Shown in pieces: positions 1 to 11,470 of a stretch of DNA of 64,000 nt. The translations under genes and the position numbers were made by a program. This DNA is from Periplaneta americana. Its lineage: Eukaryota; Arthropoda; Insecta; Blattodea; Blattidae. Below the pieces are notes generated by a model. It was not told the DNA's origin and did not search any database. It worked only from the letters and a program-made list of their open reading frames with translations. Each line of letters begins with the position of its first letter. Position 1 is the stretch's first letter. Location: assembly GCF_040183065.1 (NCBI RefSeq), contig NC_091118.1:204573686-204637685 (forward strand). Direction: 5' to 3'.

Positions 1-284
1 TGTTTTATAAATTCTAACTTTCAGATTTTTTTACAGCAGACGAGATGATAAAAGCTTCTCAACCGAATAATAACAGGCATTTCCCATATTTATTCTGCGT
101 TTAATTTCCTCCCGAGTGTCATTTATATTTGTTACTGTTGCTCCAAGATATTTGAATTTTTCCACCCCTTCGAAGGATAAATCTCCAATTTTTATATTTC
201 CATTTCGTACAATATTCTGGTCACGAGACATAATCATATACTTTGTCTTTTCGGGATTTACTTCCAAACCCATCGCTTTACTTA
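1..284 (-). pseudogene. RTE-like LINE reverse transcriptase, C-terminal fragment (copy A)
   Basis: Antisense frame 31-273 reads GLEVNPEKTKYMIMSRDQN and then KFKYLGATVTNINDT, the stretch just after the catalytic motifs of a non-LTR reverse transcriptase. The same peptide recurs near 7.9, 50.0 and 61.2 kb, so this is one copy of an abundant family. The coding strand runs left, out of the window, so the 3' end is not visible. The upstream edge near 284 is abrupt and abuts a SINE-like segment. I assign an RTE-like clade (the 'craniofacial development protein 2-like' group) from the C-terminal motifs; that clade call is tentative. The fragment has no catalytic core and is inert. Confidence 0.85.
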
Positions 285-394
285 GGAGTTCTTTTACATG
301 CCAATAAATCTACTGATATGAGCCTGTCTCATTTAAGCACACTTAAATGCCATCGACCTGGCCCGGGATCGAACCAGCAACCTTAGAAGTCATA
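285..394 (-). mobile_element. SINE-like fragment with box-B-like motif
   Basis: On the minus strand GGTTCGATCCCGGGCC resembles a tRNA box B (RNA polymerase III promoter), followed by a segment reading GCATTTAAGTGTGCTTAAAT and a run to TAAAAGAACTCC. I recognise this layout as a common insect SINE-like repeat, from memory. It sits between the LINE fragment and the TA-flanked DNA transposon at 395, and the box A part is missing or was separated by that insertion. Confidence 0.5.
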
Positions 395-1146
395 TACAGG
401 GACATCATTTTATTTTTACTAACACTTTTAATGTTAACCTGGCTATACCTTTGGATTAACGTTTGAGAACCGGAAATAAAGTTTGCTACCCCCTTCCACG
501 ACTGGAGTTCAATGATACTGGCGTAAAATACAAACACATCACTTTACTAGGTATAGGGTGTAAGAAAAGTAGTTCACCATTTACGTAAACTAGGAAAGAA
601 GGCAATTTTGAGTTTGATCATTTTCATTAGGTTTTTTTAATCAAAATACAGTACAGTATTAACAATAAGTGTTTTTATTTACGAACTGAGCTGTCCATGC
701 GTACGTTTCATTATGCAGTGTATATTATACTGTCTACAGCGTACAATATAGAGAATGAAGTTCAATTGAAAAATAATCATAATATGGATATTTAAACACA
801 TTTTTGAAAATGGTGGCCGTTCATTTCGATATAGGCTTCAGTTCTTTTTTGCATATTATCGCACTATAGACTATTGCATCTAATTCCAATTACCAGTTTC
901 GTCCTTCGTACTAGTAACTCATGTTGAAATAATTCTGTACCTACTCTATAAAAGAGTACCTTACGTACTGTAAATTCAATCTTCACTTCTGCCCTACCCG
1001 AACAGATAAAATTGCTCAAACATGCTATCTACTGTCCGTCCAAGTGGTTATGTCGCAGGATCGTAGAAAGGGAGGAAATCACGTGACATTTAATTACTTA
1101 ACGAGGCCCTTTTATTTAAGTTATTTTAAATAGTTGTATAATATTC
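395..1146 (-). mobile_element. TA-flanked mariner-like DNA transposon, truncated (family M1, copy 1)
   Basis: The right terminus begins CAGGGACATCATTTTATTTT at 397, preceded by TA. From there to about 1146 the sequence is the reverse complement of 47955-48675, where a complete copy lies. The left half and left inverted repeat are missing. No transposase frame remains; the 64-codon frame at 343-537 is terminal-repeat sequence read by chance. Family assignment (Tc1/mariner superfamily) rests on the TA target and on the N-terminal transposase remnants in the two complete copies. Confidence 0.75.
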
Positions 1147-1551
1147 TTTAAAAAAAACCAGCGTGCAAAAAATAAGACAGTAAATCATATTTCACATGAT
1201 AACTTACCTCGTCTTTATCATGGACATTTTCCAATCACAAAAGAGAGGAAAAAAAAGATCTGATTGCAATGTCAAGTTTTCTTCCTCTTGGTCATGGTTA
1301 CTCTGAATTCTACCATGGCCTAATAACAGAATAAACAAAAAGAAAAAGAATTCTTGATCGTGTAATATTTATATTGTAAGCCTAAACATATAAAATCTAA
1401 GTTGTGTAATTTGTTTCAAGTTCTTTGATATAAATTTGTCTTATTCGCACGTCAGAATGCTTCTTTTTGCTAGAAAATTGTAAAATTTGGTTTTTCGGTC
1501 GCTTAGACATATCAAAGAACCCGGAACGATAACGTGAAGTTTATATTAGAA
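1147..1551. other. Unassigned AT-rich spacer
   Basis: No open frame, RNA motif or recognisable repeat. The only features seen are short A/T runs. Confidence 0.4.
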
Positions 1552-2674
1552 ACTAGCCGTACCCGTGCGCTCCGCTGCACCTGTTAGAAATAAATATAAA
1601 GTAATTACATAATTAAATAGGACGTTTGATCCAGGGAACAACTTTTACAACAGCGCAAGATAATCTGCTTCGCTCATTACCCAATTTTTTTTTTTTGCAT
1701 TGCATTTATTGCATATATATTTTATGTATTTTAACACGATTCAATTGAGAATAGTTAAAATTTGAATTATAAAATAATGGATTGCTAAGCTAACGTACTA
1801 TTACTGCATACTAAATCAATACACTCTCGTTGTTCGTTAATTCTCTGAGATCAAAATGAGTGTACATAAATATTATTTTAAGAAATACAGAAAACGAATG
1901 TACAAAATAGCCTATCAAATTTTCTGTCCATAAGAAGCTATTTTAATCTTACCTGTCCTCGATTTACTCAGACGTTACTGTAATAATATTATAGCATTAT
2001 GTCCATCTAGAGAAACTACACTTCCCAATGGTGAAATAATAATTAATTATACAAATCGGTTAATTAAGCTTCTGATAGTACTTCATACAAACACAGAAAC
2101 ATTCTCTGTAGGCTATGTTTAATATCTTTCGATTGTCGATGCTCAAGGCCCCTGTTTCGATTGTTGTTGTCCAAGGCCCCTTATAGACGAAGTCATTTGT
2201 TCTTAATTCATTGCACCGTCTTAGATGGCGTTATTTTAATTTTAAAACTCATTTATCTCATTAAATATCAGTCCTATCAAAATTTTGTAAAGAATAAAAC
2301 TTATCGGAAATCATTTTTAAAGAAACGTTTGTTATGTAACATATTTCACAAAAATCAATAATAAGCAAGATATTTCGATTTATTTAATTCAGGCCCCCTT
2401 ATAACTCCCCTTTTAAATAACGTATTTTGAATGCCATATAGCCTAAAATCTAAGTTACAACGAACTTAATTTATATTCCAATTTTCATATAAATCGGTTC
2501 AGCTATTATCGCGTGAAAAGATAACAAACATACAGACAGACATACAAAGAAAAATTTCAAAAATGCGATTTTCGGTTTCAGGGTGGTTAATTATATATGT
2601 TAGGACCAATTATTTTTGGAAAATCGAAAATTACCAGAAAAATTTCGGCTACAGATTTATTATTAGTATAGATA
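1552..2674 (+). repeat. Interspersed repeat family X, copy 1
   Basis: It starts ACTAGCCGTACCCGTGCGCT and ends TTTATTATTAGTATAGAT. A second copy lies at 8572-9550 and a 5' fragment at 46804. Shared internal landmarks are AAATCGGTTCAG.TATTATCGCGTG, a short (ACAG)n run, and GCGATTTTCGGTTTCAGGGT. The edges are sharp, so it moves or is copied as a unit, but I see no terminal inverted repeats, polymerase or transposase. I recall similar sequences in other arthropods and cannot give the class. Confidence 0.65.
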
Positions 2675-3287
2675 TGAACTGTCAAATGCATGAAACGTTA
2701 AAAAGAACGTTTCACAAATTCAGAACCTAGACTATCGAAGGGGTGAATATCACTTTTAAAACGAGTTTAAAACCGACAATGCACATCAGCACTGCAGAAC
2801 TGTCAAAACAATCTTTCCAATATTGGTACGTTAAACCAAAGGTCCCGGGTTCGATGCCCGGCCCCGGAACAATTTTTCAATAAGGAATGCCAGAAAAAAA
2901 AATCCACCCATTTTTTTAGACGTACGTTGACGTGAAGTCGTTAATATTTTCCAATTGGACATTCTGAATGCCACGCAGTTGATTCCCCGATGATGTCAGC
3001 TACAGTTTGTATTATGTGATAGGAATGAACGGGTATTGGAGAACGTAATGCCATGCTCTTACCAAGATTTCCTCAAGGGCAAGCAGACGTTATTACATAT
3101 TTTACAGGTGACTGCTGCAAGGTTTACACATGTTCAGCGCAAATATGTGCTGAGTACTCTTAAGGGGGCTGATATATTACGGTAGCTGGATAATTATCGC
3201 CTCTGGAACTGTTTACCTTAAACGCAAATCAGAGTACTAGACGCTAGTTCAGAAGAGGAAGTAGTGGTTTCATATCAACTAAAACAA
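2675..3287. other. Unassigned stretch with an isolated box-B-like motif
   Basis: At about 2840-2870 CCCGGGTTCGATGCCCGG would fold as a tRNA T-arm, but no acceptor stem, D-arm or anticodon arm is visible around it. It is most likely the 3' half of a tRNA-derived SINE. The rest shows no coding or repeat signal. Confidence 0.4.
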
Positions 3288-3480
3288 AGTATACAGAATG
3301 ATTCACGAGGATTTTCCGTCCCTTACGGAGCTTATTTCCGAAGATATTCTGAGAAAAAAATATCATATAAACATTTGTCCTAATCTCAATATTTTCAGAG
3401 TTACATTAATTTGAAGTTGTTTGTAAAATGCCTTTATTCTTGAGTTTTAAGGGTAAAAGAATATTATAGATAAAGAATGA
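3288..3480 (+). mobile_element. Terminal fragment of a TA/CAG mariner-like element
   Basis: TACAGAATGATTCACGAGG is close to the inverted repeat of the element at 5462-6446 (CAGGGTGATTCACGAGGAAA). The following stretch through ATATTCTGAG also resembles that element's subterminal region. No matching right end is present before the Helitron at 3481. Confidence 0.4.
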
Positions 3481-3491
3481 ATATTATTCAG

Positions 3492-3528
<37 letters not shown>

Positions 3529-4465
3529 GAACTGGTAATGGAAATTCCGGGAAAGCGGCTGAACGGATTTTAATAAATGGCCCCTCATTTTGAAGCTTGG
3601 AACCCGAAGCTTTTCGGAAAAATAGTAGTTTTCAGTGAAATGTCAATTTTCCTACATAATTTTCCTATTTTCCAAAATCCATCTGTCATCAGTTTTGAGA
3701 ACTAGCTAATTGCATTCAGGAGAAGCGAAGCGAGTATCAAGTCGGCCATGTTGCATTTCAGAATAAAACAAAACACACACTACAGTAAACAATATTACAC
3801 GAAGGCCATGATCTGCAAGAATGCTGACATATTTAGAGCTCAAATTAAATTGGTTATTAAAAACTTAACTTACTAAAAATAATTTACAGGTTCGATTCTG
3901 TGGTGTGTAATTTTCTGGATACAGCTGTGTATTGGATATTAAAAACTACAAAACTTGAGGTGGTTTGATGACATTATTACAATTAGAAATGAAATATTAT
4001 TGTAGTTAATGCCGTGATGTGACTATTTTTCATTAATTATACATATTAATGCTATACTGATGATATGAAAGTGAAACGTTTTGGGGTTATATAAGTAGAT
4101 GTAGAGAATAACTTAAATTAGATTTTGATTTCTATATTTTACTGAGTGGCGGCTATATAGTATATATATTATATGTTACTGAAAACTATAAAACTTACGT
4201 AAGATAATAATATTATTAAAAATCAAATATTTTTATAGTTATTAATCAAGTGGGGTTGGGTATTTTTCATATATATGGCGGTGTGGTGTAGATATTTATA
4301 TGCGTGGTTCTCTTCAGTATTGGCTCGAAAGAGAGTATCTTTCATTATTATGGAAGCAAATGACTTTCAGAATGTCTGGTATTCTTCATTGAAAATAAAT
4401 CTGAGAAATGTTTATTTGAACGTCTAATGAACTTAGTTTGCAGCATTTGCTGCACAAGCCACTAG
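3481..4465 (+). mobile_element. Helitron, non-autonomous, (TA)n-expanded 5' end (copy H1)
   Basis: After a (TA)n run the family 5' sequence AATTTGAACTGGTAATGG appears, and the element ends GCAGCATTTGCTGCACAAG then CCACTAG at 4465 followed by T. A short hairpin (GCAGC/GCTGC) about 10 nt from a terminal CTAG, with insertion before T, is the Helitron 3' signature. Unlike copies at 30.4, 36 and 54 kb, this one has lost the Rep-coding segment. Two related sequences fix the ends. Confidence 0.8.
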
Positions 4466-5459
4466 TCATTTCTTTAATTAGCTAATATTCTGAAGCTAAA
4501 AATGTGTTATGAATCTCATAGTTACTTCGTACAGAATTCTCTCTGTAGAGACTATGTGAATGCACTAGCGACAAGAGATTCGAACCCCGGCCTTGAAAAC
4601 TACAGGAAGCCTCTGTAGTAATATATCACTTCTGTATTACTTTTTGTTGCTCTACCGGGGAGAAATATCAGTAAGAAGGATGTATAGAGAATCTCTGGAG
4701 CGTGGGCAGTCGAAAACAATGACCTATGAACTGACCATTACCCAGTCTTTGTCCTGGAACTATCTCTGTCGCGAATTCAGCGGACCAGAATATTTACTGT
4801 GGACCCATTGTTCCTGCTTGCTTGCACAAGGAAGAAAATACACTTCTCCCTGTGCTGTCCCATATATCTAACTCGTATTATGCTAGGGAATAAGGGACTC
4901 CAAGGCTGTTTTCAAGTGCGGTACGGTTTGTAATTACACTGAAACGAAAATAATAGTTGTTTTCTTTTTACATAGAACATTGCTTGGAATGTTCTCGAAA
5001 GAATGGAAGATGCACACAGTTCCATGAACAGCTTCTATATAGATCGAGAATAGGTGGGTGATTCTCCATTTGCATATTCTCCATCAGATGAATTCAGAAA
5101 GAAAAATAAAACCGCATTACCATGAAGCTCTGCTAACAAATTCCTGTCGTATTTCACATATTTATCTCCTGAACTCGGAATTGTGAAAACGCCTTGCAAC
5201 CTGAGACTCGATGTCTCGTATCAGAGTTGTAGCTTAGAAGAATACTCAACCAAAAGCCTCTCATTTCATTCCCGACAGAAACTCTGAAATATTATTTTCA
5301 CAACACAGCAATCAATGATTGACTATGTGGTTCTTTTCGACAAAGAAATTATAGTATTCTGTCAAACTTTTCAGATATCTTTCTAGTCTTCTTTTCTCTT
5401 TTAGCCTATGGTGTATAATTTTTAAACTTAATCTACAGTACATTTATTCGTTCTCTTTA
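4466..5459. other. Unassigned stretch
   Basis: A 92-codon forward frame (4593-4871) has no recognisable motif. It starts just after a box-B-like GATTCGAACCCCGG at about 4578, perhaps a SINE remnant. The rest is AT-rich, with no repeated partner elsewhere in the window that I noticed. Confidence 0.35.
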
Positions 5460-6448
5460 TACAGGGTGATTCACGAGGAAAGGTAAAAAATTTAGGATGT
5501 GAATTCTGAAGTCATTCTGAGTTTAAAAAGTTCATATGAATATAGGTTCGTTTTCGAACGGTTACGGACATATGGCTCTTTGATTTCACAAAAATTTCTA
5601 AGATTCCATTTTACTAACTCGCATTTAGAGACAGATAACGGACAAATTTAAAGTTTATACGTATGCATACATACCTAATATTCTAGACGTCGGGGTCGAT
5701 GTTTTCGCACATTTTCAAAGGTACCTCCTCCTGCTCCAATGCACTGTTGCGCTTGGGCGTGAATGGCGCTCATCGCTCGGGAGAGTTGCACGTAACTGTT
5801 CTCTATGCCGCATCCAAAATACGGTCGATTAGCGCCTCTCTCGTTTCCCCCTTCCTTTGCTATACCAAGTCTTTCATCAAACCCCATAGACAGTAAATAC
5901 TCTTCGATATGGTACCCTTCTGTTCGGAAAGCGTTGTTCATATTCAGCGACGGCACGCAAGGAACTTCCATCACACAAACCATAAACATACACAATATCG
6001 GCGTATTCTGTAGTCGAAAATTTATAAGGCATCTTGATAAACACAACTTAACACTTCCGATAACTGTACCTGTATAACTACTGTACTGTAGGTAGCTGAC
6101 TGAACTGCTATGAATTGATGATAGTGTAGGCTATTTGTGTTATCTGCGGGTTCTGTGTCATTACATCAGACAAGGGCAGGCGATTGGACATTTGTAATGC
6201 CCCATCACCCGGTTTCTTCCTCTTATCTACATCGTTCAAAATGCACATTCCAATGTTAGGTCATTCATTGCGACCTTGACCTTGTCTCACGTCAGCAGCA
6301 TATGGTAACGTCTAATTCACATTGGGGCATCTAGCTCCGCCATCGTTCGAAAACGGACCTACAATATGTTCATATGAACGTTTTCGCTCAAAATGGTCTA
6401 AGATATCGTATCCTAATTTTTTTACCTTTCCTCGTGAATCACCCTGTA
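5460..6448. mobile_element. Tc1/mariner-like DNA transposon, internally deleted, 985 bp with inverted repeats
   Basis: Left end CAGGGTGATTCACGAGGAAA begins at 5462 and its reverse complement ends at 6446, giving inverted repeats of about 35 bp. Both ends are flanked by TA (5460-5461 and 6447-6448), the Tc1/mariner target duplication. Only a transposase tail remains inside. The length is below the roughly 1.3 kb or more of autonomous members, so it depends on a partner. Confidence 0.85.
5675..6046 (-). pseudogene. Mariner-like transposase C-terminal remnant
   Basis: This 123-codon antisense frame lies inside the inverted repeats of the element at 5462-6446. Its end, AIHAQAQQCIGAGGGTFENV, matches the usual close of insect mariner-like transposases (an amphipathic helix, then C..a.GGhFE). 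The N-terminal DNA-binding domain and the catalytic DD(D/E) core are absent, so it cannot catalyse transposition. The first 60 or so residues show nothing I recognise. The call depends on the C-terminal pattern plus the context. Confidence 0.5.
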
Positions 6449-7303
6449 TGTAAATCAATACAACTATGAAATCTATCTCGACATGGGGAACTATTAATAA
6501 TGGAATTCCTCAAGAATCAATATTAGGTCCCCTACTTTTTCTAGTATTCATAAATGATCTTGTCCCCTTCCCCACTAATAAAAGATGTAGGTCATCCCAT
6601 ATTATTTGCAGATGACACAAGTATAGTAATTACAGCCAATAACTCCAACACATTCCAATCTTCAACTGAGGAAATTCTCTTCAAAATATGACTGGTTCTC
6701 AGTCAATAAATTAGTATAATTTGTAACATAAATAACATAGCTCAATTTAAATTCTGTCCAAATTCAACCTCGCAAATTACAAACGTAATAATTAACAATA
6801 GGTCCCTAATAGACACAACAACAACAACAACAACAAAAATTTTTGGCTTAAAAATCAATAATGTGTTAAATTGGAAAAATCATATTAAATACAGCATGTT
6901 TTGCTATTATATATATGCAAAAGATAGTAAATATTAATACCTTAAAAACAATATACTTTGCATACTTCCACTCGGTAATGAGTTTTGAAATAATATTCTG
7001 GGGAAATTCCACAGATAGTAACAGTATATTCCTATCACAAAAAAAAAGTAATTAGAATAATAGTAGGTGCCAAATCTAGGGAATCGTGTAGGACTATTTT
7101 CAAAAAACTACAAATAATGCCCATGGCTTTTCAGTATATTTTTTCATTAATAATCTTCCTCGTATGTAATCGTGAAAACTTCGTAACTAATTCAACAGTT
7201 CATAGCATAAAAATGACTTTCATACTCCATCGGCAAGTCTATTGTACTATCAAAAAGGAGTGCGTTATATGGCAGTAAAAATTTTTAATAGCCTCTCTAT
7301 ACT
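6449..7303 (+). pseudogene. Jockey/CR1-like LINE reverse transcriptase relic
   Basis: Spread over several frames is the second half of a non-LTR reverse transcriptase. GIPQESILGPLLF (from about 6502, normally GxPQGSxLGPxLF) is followed by VFINDL, and FADDTSIVI sits at 6605-6631 and keeps the catalytic Asp pair. A frameshift lies between them. Later pieces read FHSVMSFEIIFWGNS and VIRIIVGAKSRESCRTIFKKL, the thumb/C-terminal signature of Jockey/CR1-type elements. An (AAC)n run sits at about 6818. It is split into frames by at least three lesions and is cut off by the antisense LINE at 7304. The 5' half is missing; the mariner-like element ends immediately before it. Confidence 0.75.
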
Positions 7304-8092
7304 TACTTACAAATGGCTTTTAAGGAACCCGAAGGTTCATTGCCGCCATCACATAAGCCCGTCACTGGTCCCTATCCTGAGCAAGATTAATCCAGTCTCT
7401 ATCTTCATATCCCACCTCCCTCAAATCCATTTTAATATTATCCTCCCATCTACGTCTCGGCCTCCCTAAAGGTCTTTTTCCCTCCGGTCTTCCAACTAAC
7501 ACTCTATATGCATTTCTGGATTCGTCCATACGTGCTACATGCCTTGCCCATCTCAAACGTCTGGATTTAATGTTCCTAATTATGTCAGGTGAAGAGTACA
7601 ATGCGTGCAGTTCTGCGTTGTGTAACTTTCTCCATTCTCCTGTAACTTCATCCCGCTTAGCCCCAAATATTTTCCTAAGCACCTTATTCTCAAACACCCT
7701 TAACCTATGTTCCTCTCTCAGAGTGAGAGTCCAAGTTTCACAACCATACAGAACAACCGGTAATATAACTGTTTTATAAATTCTAACTTTCAGATTTTTT
7801 GACAGCAGACTGGATGATAAAAGCATCTCAACCGAATAATAACAGGCATTTCCCATATTTATTCTGCGTTTAATTTCCTCCCGAGTGTCATTTATATTTG
7901 TTACTGTTGCTCCAAGATATTTGAATTTTTCCACCTCTTCGAAGGATAAATCTCCAATTTTTATATTTCCATTTCGTACAATGTTCTGGTCAAGAGACAT
8001 AATCATATACTTTGTCTTTTCGGGATTTACTTCCAAACCGATCGCTTTACTTGCTTCAAGTAAAATTTCCGTGTTTTCCCTTATAAGAAATG
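7304..8092 (-). pseudogene. RTE-like LINE 3' end (copy B)
   Basis: The antisense frame 7362-8036 (224 codons) reads from EVNPEKTKYMIMS through KFKYLGATVTN, PVVLYGCETWTLTL, RRLRWARHVARM and KRPLGRPRRRWEDN to AQDRDQ. The last part (WxAYVxAAMNLRVP then stop in other copies) continues in frame after a TGG-to-TGA change. Upstream, NTEILLEASKAIG extends the match to about 8092, where the copy is truncated. Beyond the stop is the (TAAG)n tail seen in sister copies, here as CTTACTTAC at about 7302-7310. It keeps only the region after the polymerase core. Confidence 0.9.
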
Positions 8093-8571
8093 AAACTCAT
8101 AACATAAGATTATTTATGGCCAAATTAAATTTTCTCACGCCTTCTATACTGTAGGTGAATTCATGACATTCAATAACGCTTTATGAAATTGATACTAAAA
8201 CTATGTGTTCTACTAGTACAGTAGTCTATATTGTAAAACTCTTCTGTATAGACTATATTTCAACTAGACTGTGACTATATATTAAGACTTTATAATAGTA
8301 TTAAGTTTTTTGACTTGTTCCATATTCTAGCTGTGAAGCAATGTATGAATACCATGGAATGTTAATAAATACAATACAGTTCAATTGTGCGTTTATTTTT
8401 ATTAAGCTTTTCTTTAGAATGGTTGTGATTTCTATTTTTTTACAATTTGTAATTTGTTTTGTTATCGTATGAAGTGCAATTGGCCTTTCTCATATTGATA
8501 GGCTTAAATTTTTTGCTTCGAAATATTTTGCTGTCTTACCCTCCTGAGTCCGAGAATATACATAGTATACT
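8093..8571. other. Unassigned AT-rich stretch
   Basis: No frame, RNA or known repeat is visible. It separates LINE copy B from repeat X copy 2. Confidence 0.35.
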
Positions 8572-9550
8572 ACTAGCCGTACCCGTGCGCTCCGCTGCAC
8601 CCGTTAGAAATAAATATAAAGTAATTACATAATTAAAATAGAACATTTGATCCAGGGAACATTCGTGTTTGATAGAAGGATAAATCGTTTATTATGTTAC
8701 TTAAATTAAATTGTATTAAAAATTAAAATGCGATCATTTTGATCCAGAGACCACTCATTTGGTCATAAAAATTATTTTAGGAAATACAGGAAACGAAATC
8801 ACAGAATAGCCTATGAAGTTTTCTGTGCATAAGAAGCTATTTTAATCTTACCTGTCCTCGATTCACTCAGAAGTTACTGTAATAACATTATAGCATTATG
8901 TCCATCTAGAGAAACTACACTTTCCAATGGTGAATTAATAATTAATATACAAATCGGTTAATTTATCTTCCGATATTACTTCATACAAACACAGAAACAT
9001 TATCTGTACGCTTTGTTTCATAGCTTTCGATTGTTGTTGCTCAAGACCCCTTATAGACGAAGTCATTTGTTTTTTATTTCATTACACCGCCTTAGATGGC
9101 GTTAATTTTGAAACTCATTTATCTCATTAAATATCGGTCCTATCAAAATTTTAGATAGAAGAAAACTTATCGGAAATTATTTTTAAAGAAACTTTTGTTA
9201 TGTAATATTTTTCATGAGAATTAATAATAAGGGAGATATTTCGATTTATTTAATTCAAGCCCCCTTATAACCCCCCTTTTAAATGAAATATTTTGAATGC
9301 CATATAGCCTCAATTCTAAGTTACAACGAACTTCATTTATATTCCAATTTTCATATAAATCGGTTCAGCCATTATCGCGTGAAAAGGTAACAAACATCCA
9401 GACAGACAGACAGATAGACATACAAACAAAAATTTCAAAAAAGCGATTTTCGGTTTCAGGGTGGCTAATTATATATGTTAGGACCAATTATTTTTGGAAA
9501 AACGAAAATTACCAGAACAATTTCGGCTGCAGATTTATTATTAGTATAGA
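8572..9550 (+). repeat. Interspersed repeat family X, copy 2
   Basis: Same start (ACTAGCCGTACCCGTGCGCT) and end (TTATTATTAGTATAGAT) as the copy at 1552. It carries a longer (ACAG)n run near 9398 and an internal deletion of about 140 bp relative to copy 1. The direct orientation and sharp ends confirm the family limits. Confidence 0.65.
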
Positions 9551-11470
9551 TACCACACTTCATACACGATTATGATATAAGATGTATTTTCAGAGACCCG
9601 ATGTCTAGTATAATATATCTGCATTTGTGTCCTAACTGTAACCCGCAGAATGTTTTCAGCATTTTCCCTCATGTCAGCGACTTTTTTTTTTTTTTTTTTG
9701 AGGTGTAGAATTATATTAAACTTTAAAAATAAAACAACAAATGCCCCAGGACTTTGGAGCATATAGGAACACTGGTGTTACAACTAACAAATGTTGTATA
9801 TACTCGGAGTCATGCGATTTCTTTGACTTTGCTAACCTTGAAAATTTAATTTACATTCTTAACTGCTTTACTGCTCAGTAAAAGAAAAGTTGCATATTAA
9901 AATACCAACTCAGTATCAACAAATGTGCACTAACTCAAAACAAAATAAAAGGAATAGTTAGGAATCAGAGCTGCATACTGTAAAAGTAATAAAGAAAGTA
10001 TTTAAAAAAACTAAAAACGGAATAAACATTGATAAATATTAACAAAATGGGAACATAAAAAGAAACACTGTACAAATTCAACAGAGATGAAAATTGTCGT
10101 GAATATAAAACTGAAAGAAAAGCAAAAGCATAAAAATTTATAAATGCGGGAACATGGAGGTGAAAAACACACAAACAGAAAACAAATAAAAATCGTATCA
10201 CAGCCGTAAAAAGAAATGAAAACAAACTGATAAACAAAAATTTGTTATACGTGTTTAAAAGTACAATAAATAAAATGAAGGGCATGCGGAAATGTAAACA
10301 CAAAACGTAAAATAACTATGAATACAAAATAATATATTAATCACTGTAAATAGCCATAAGAAAGAGAAAGCCAAAAAAAAGTTAAAATAAATAATAAAAT
10401 TGTACGAAATCAGCAAAATCAGATACTAGGAACAAGTATACATACATCCACAAGAGAAACTAGGCAATGAAAAGTAGATAGATATTTCAATGCATAAACG
10501 AGTAATATAATCAATAATAAAAGTTCGGGGTTAAAATATGTATGAAAATGTTTATACATAAATTTGTAAGCAAATATATAAGAGGCACTAGGCAATTAAA
10601 GAATATGAAAATGTTAAGGCATACATATCTAAGACGATTAAGAAGAGAATATAGGAAATTAACTCTCGACACTTAACTGCGATCTTTTCTGATCCCACAC
10701 CATATTTTATTGTTAATATCTGCGTCCATATTCTCTGAAACGTTCCAGTAACCTAAATGTGCTGTCCTTGATTATTTCAGTTTACTTCAAAATTAAAATA
10801 ATTATTTCATAATTATATATTGTTTATTTTTTCATGTTTATTGCTTAGGTTCGTGGTTAGCCCCAGCTATAGAACGCGTCTTTATTTCCTAGTCAGAATT
10901 ATTCTGCAGTGATAGTGTTTTGTTGTAAGAAAAGTGCATACATATTTTGAAAAGTAAACAAGTGAAACCAATACAGCATAAACTGACATATAACCTATGG
11001 GTAAAATGTTGTAGGTTCAAGAGTAATTATTTATATTTGTAAAATTAGCTTCTTGTTCTTTCTACTGCAGCATTTAATTAATTAATTAATTATTTAAACA
11101 TAATAATTAACATTTGATGCAATAACAGTTCTCTTTTTTGTGTTTTATTTCAAGGAAAGTGAATGTGTTCTCCAATATCTGTAAAAATAAAAACACAGAT
11201 ACAGAACAAATAGTCTGTCATTAAACTAATTAAATTAATTAATTCATTGTTTAAACAAAGTGAATAAATCTAGGCGCAATAAAAAAATTTTCAATTTGCC
11301 TATACTATTTATAAGCTGTAAAATTTCCTAATTATTAACAACAAATTCTAGGAGTCAAAAAAGATCCCAGATGAGTAGCATGAAATTCTACAGCAGCTAA
11401 GTTGCGAGTGTTAAAAAAGATGAAAATGTTGACATAGACTATGAATATGTAAGAAGACCAAGAATAGAAA
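9551..11470. other. Strand-asymmetric A-rich tract and AT-rich spacer
   Basis: From about 9900 to 10660 the plus strand is rich in A and poor in T and C runs (AAAGAAA, AACAAAA, ATAAAAA blocks). This leaves a 112-codon hydrophobic antisense frame (9965-10303) that I regard as composition, not a gene. The same texture recurs at 20520-20700. The rest (10660-11470) is AT-rich with short TTAA-type runs and no identified element. Confidence 0.4.

Noticed and set aside
9965-10303. 112-codon hydrophobic antisense protein, membrane-like
   Set aside because: Explained by the A-rich plus strand (Phe, Leu, Ile codons antisense). There is no conserved motif.
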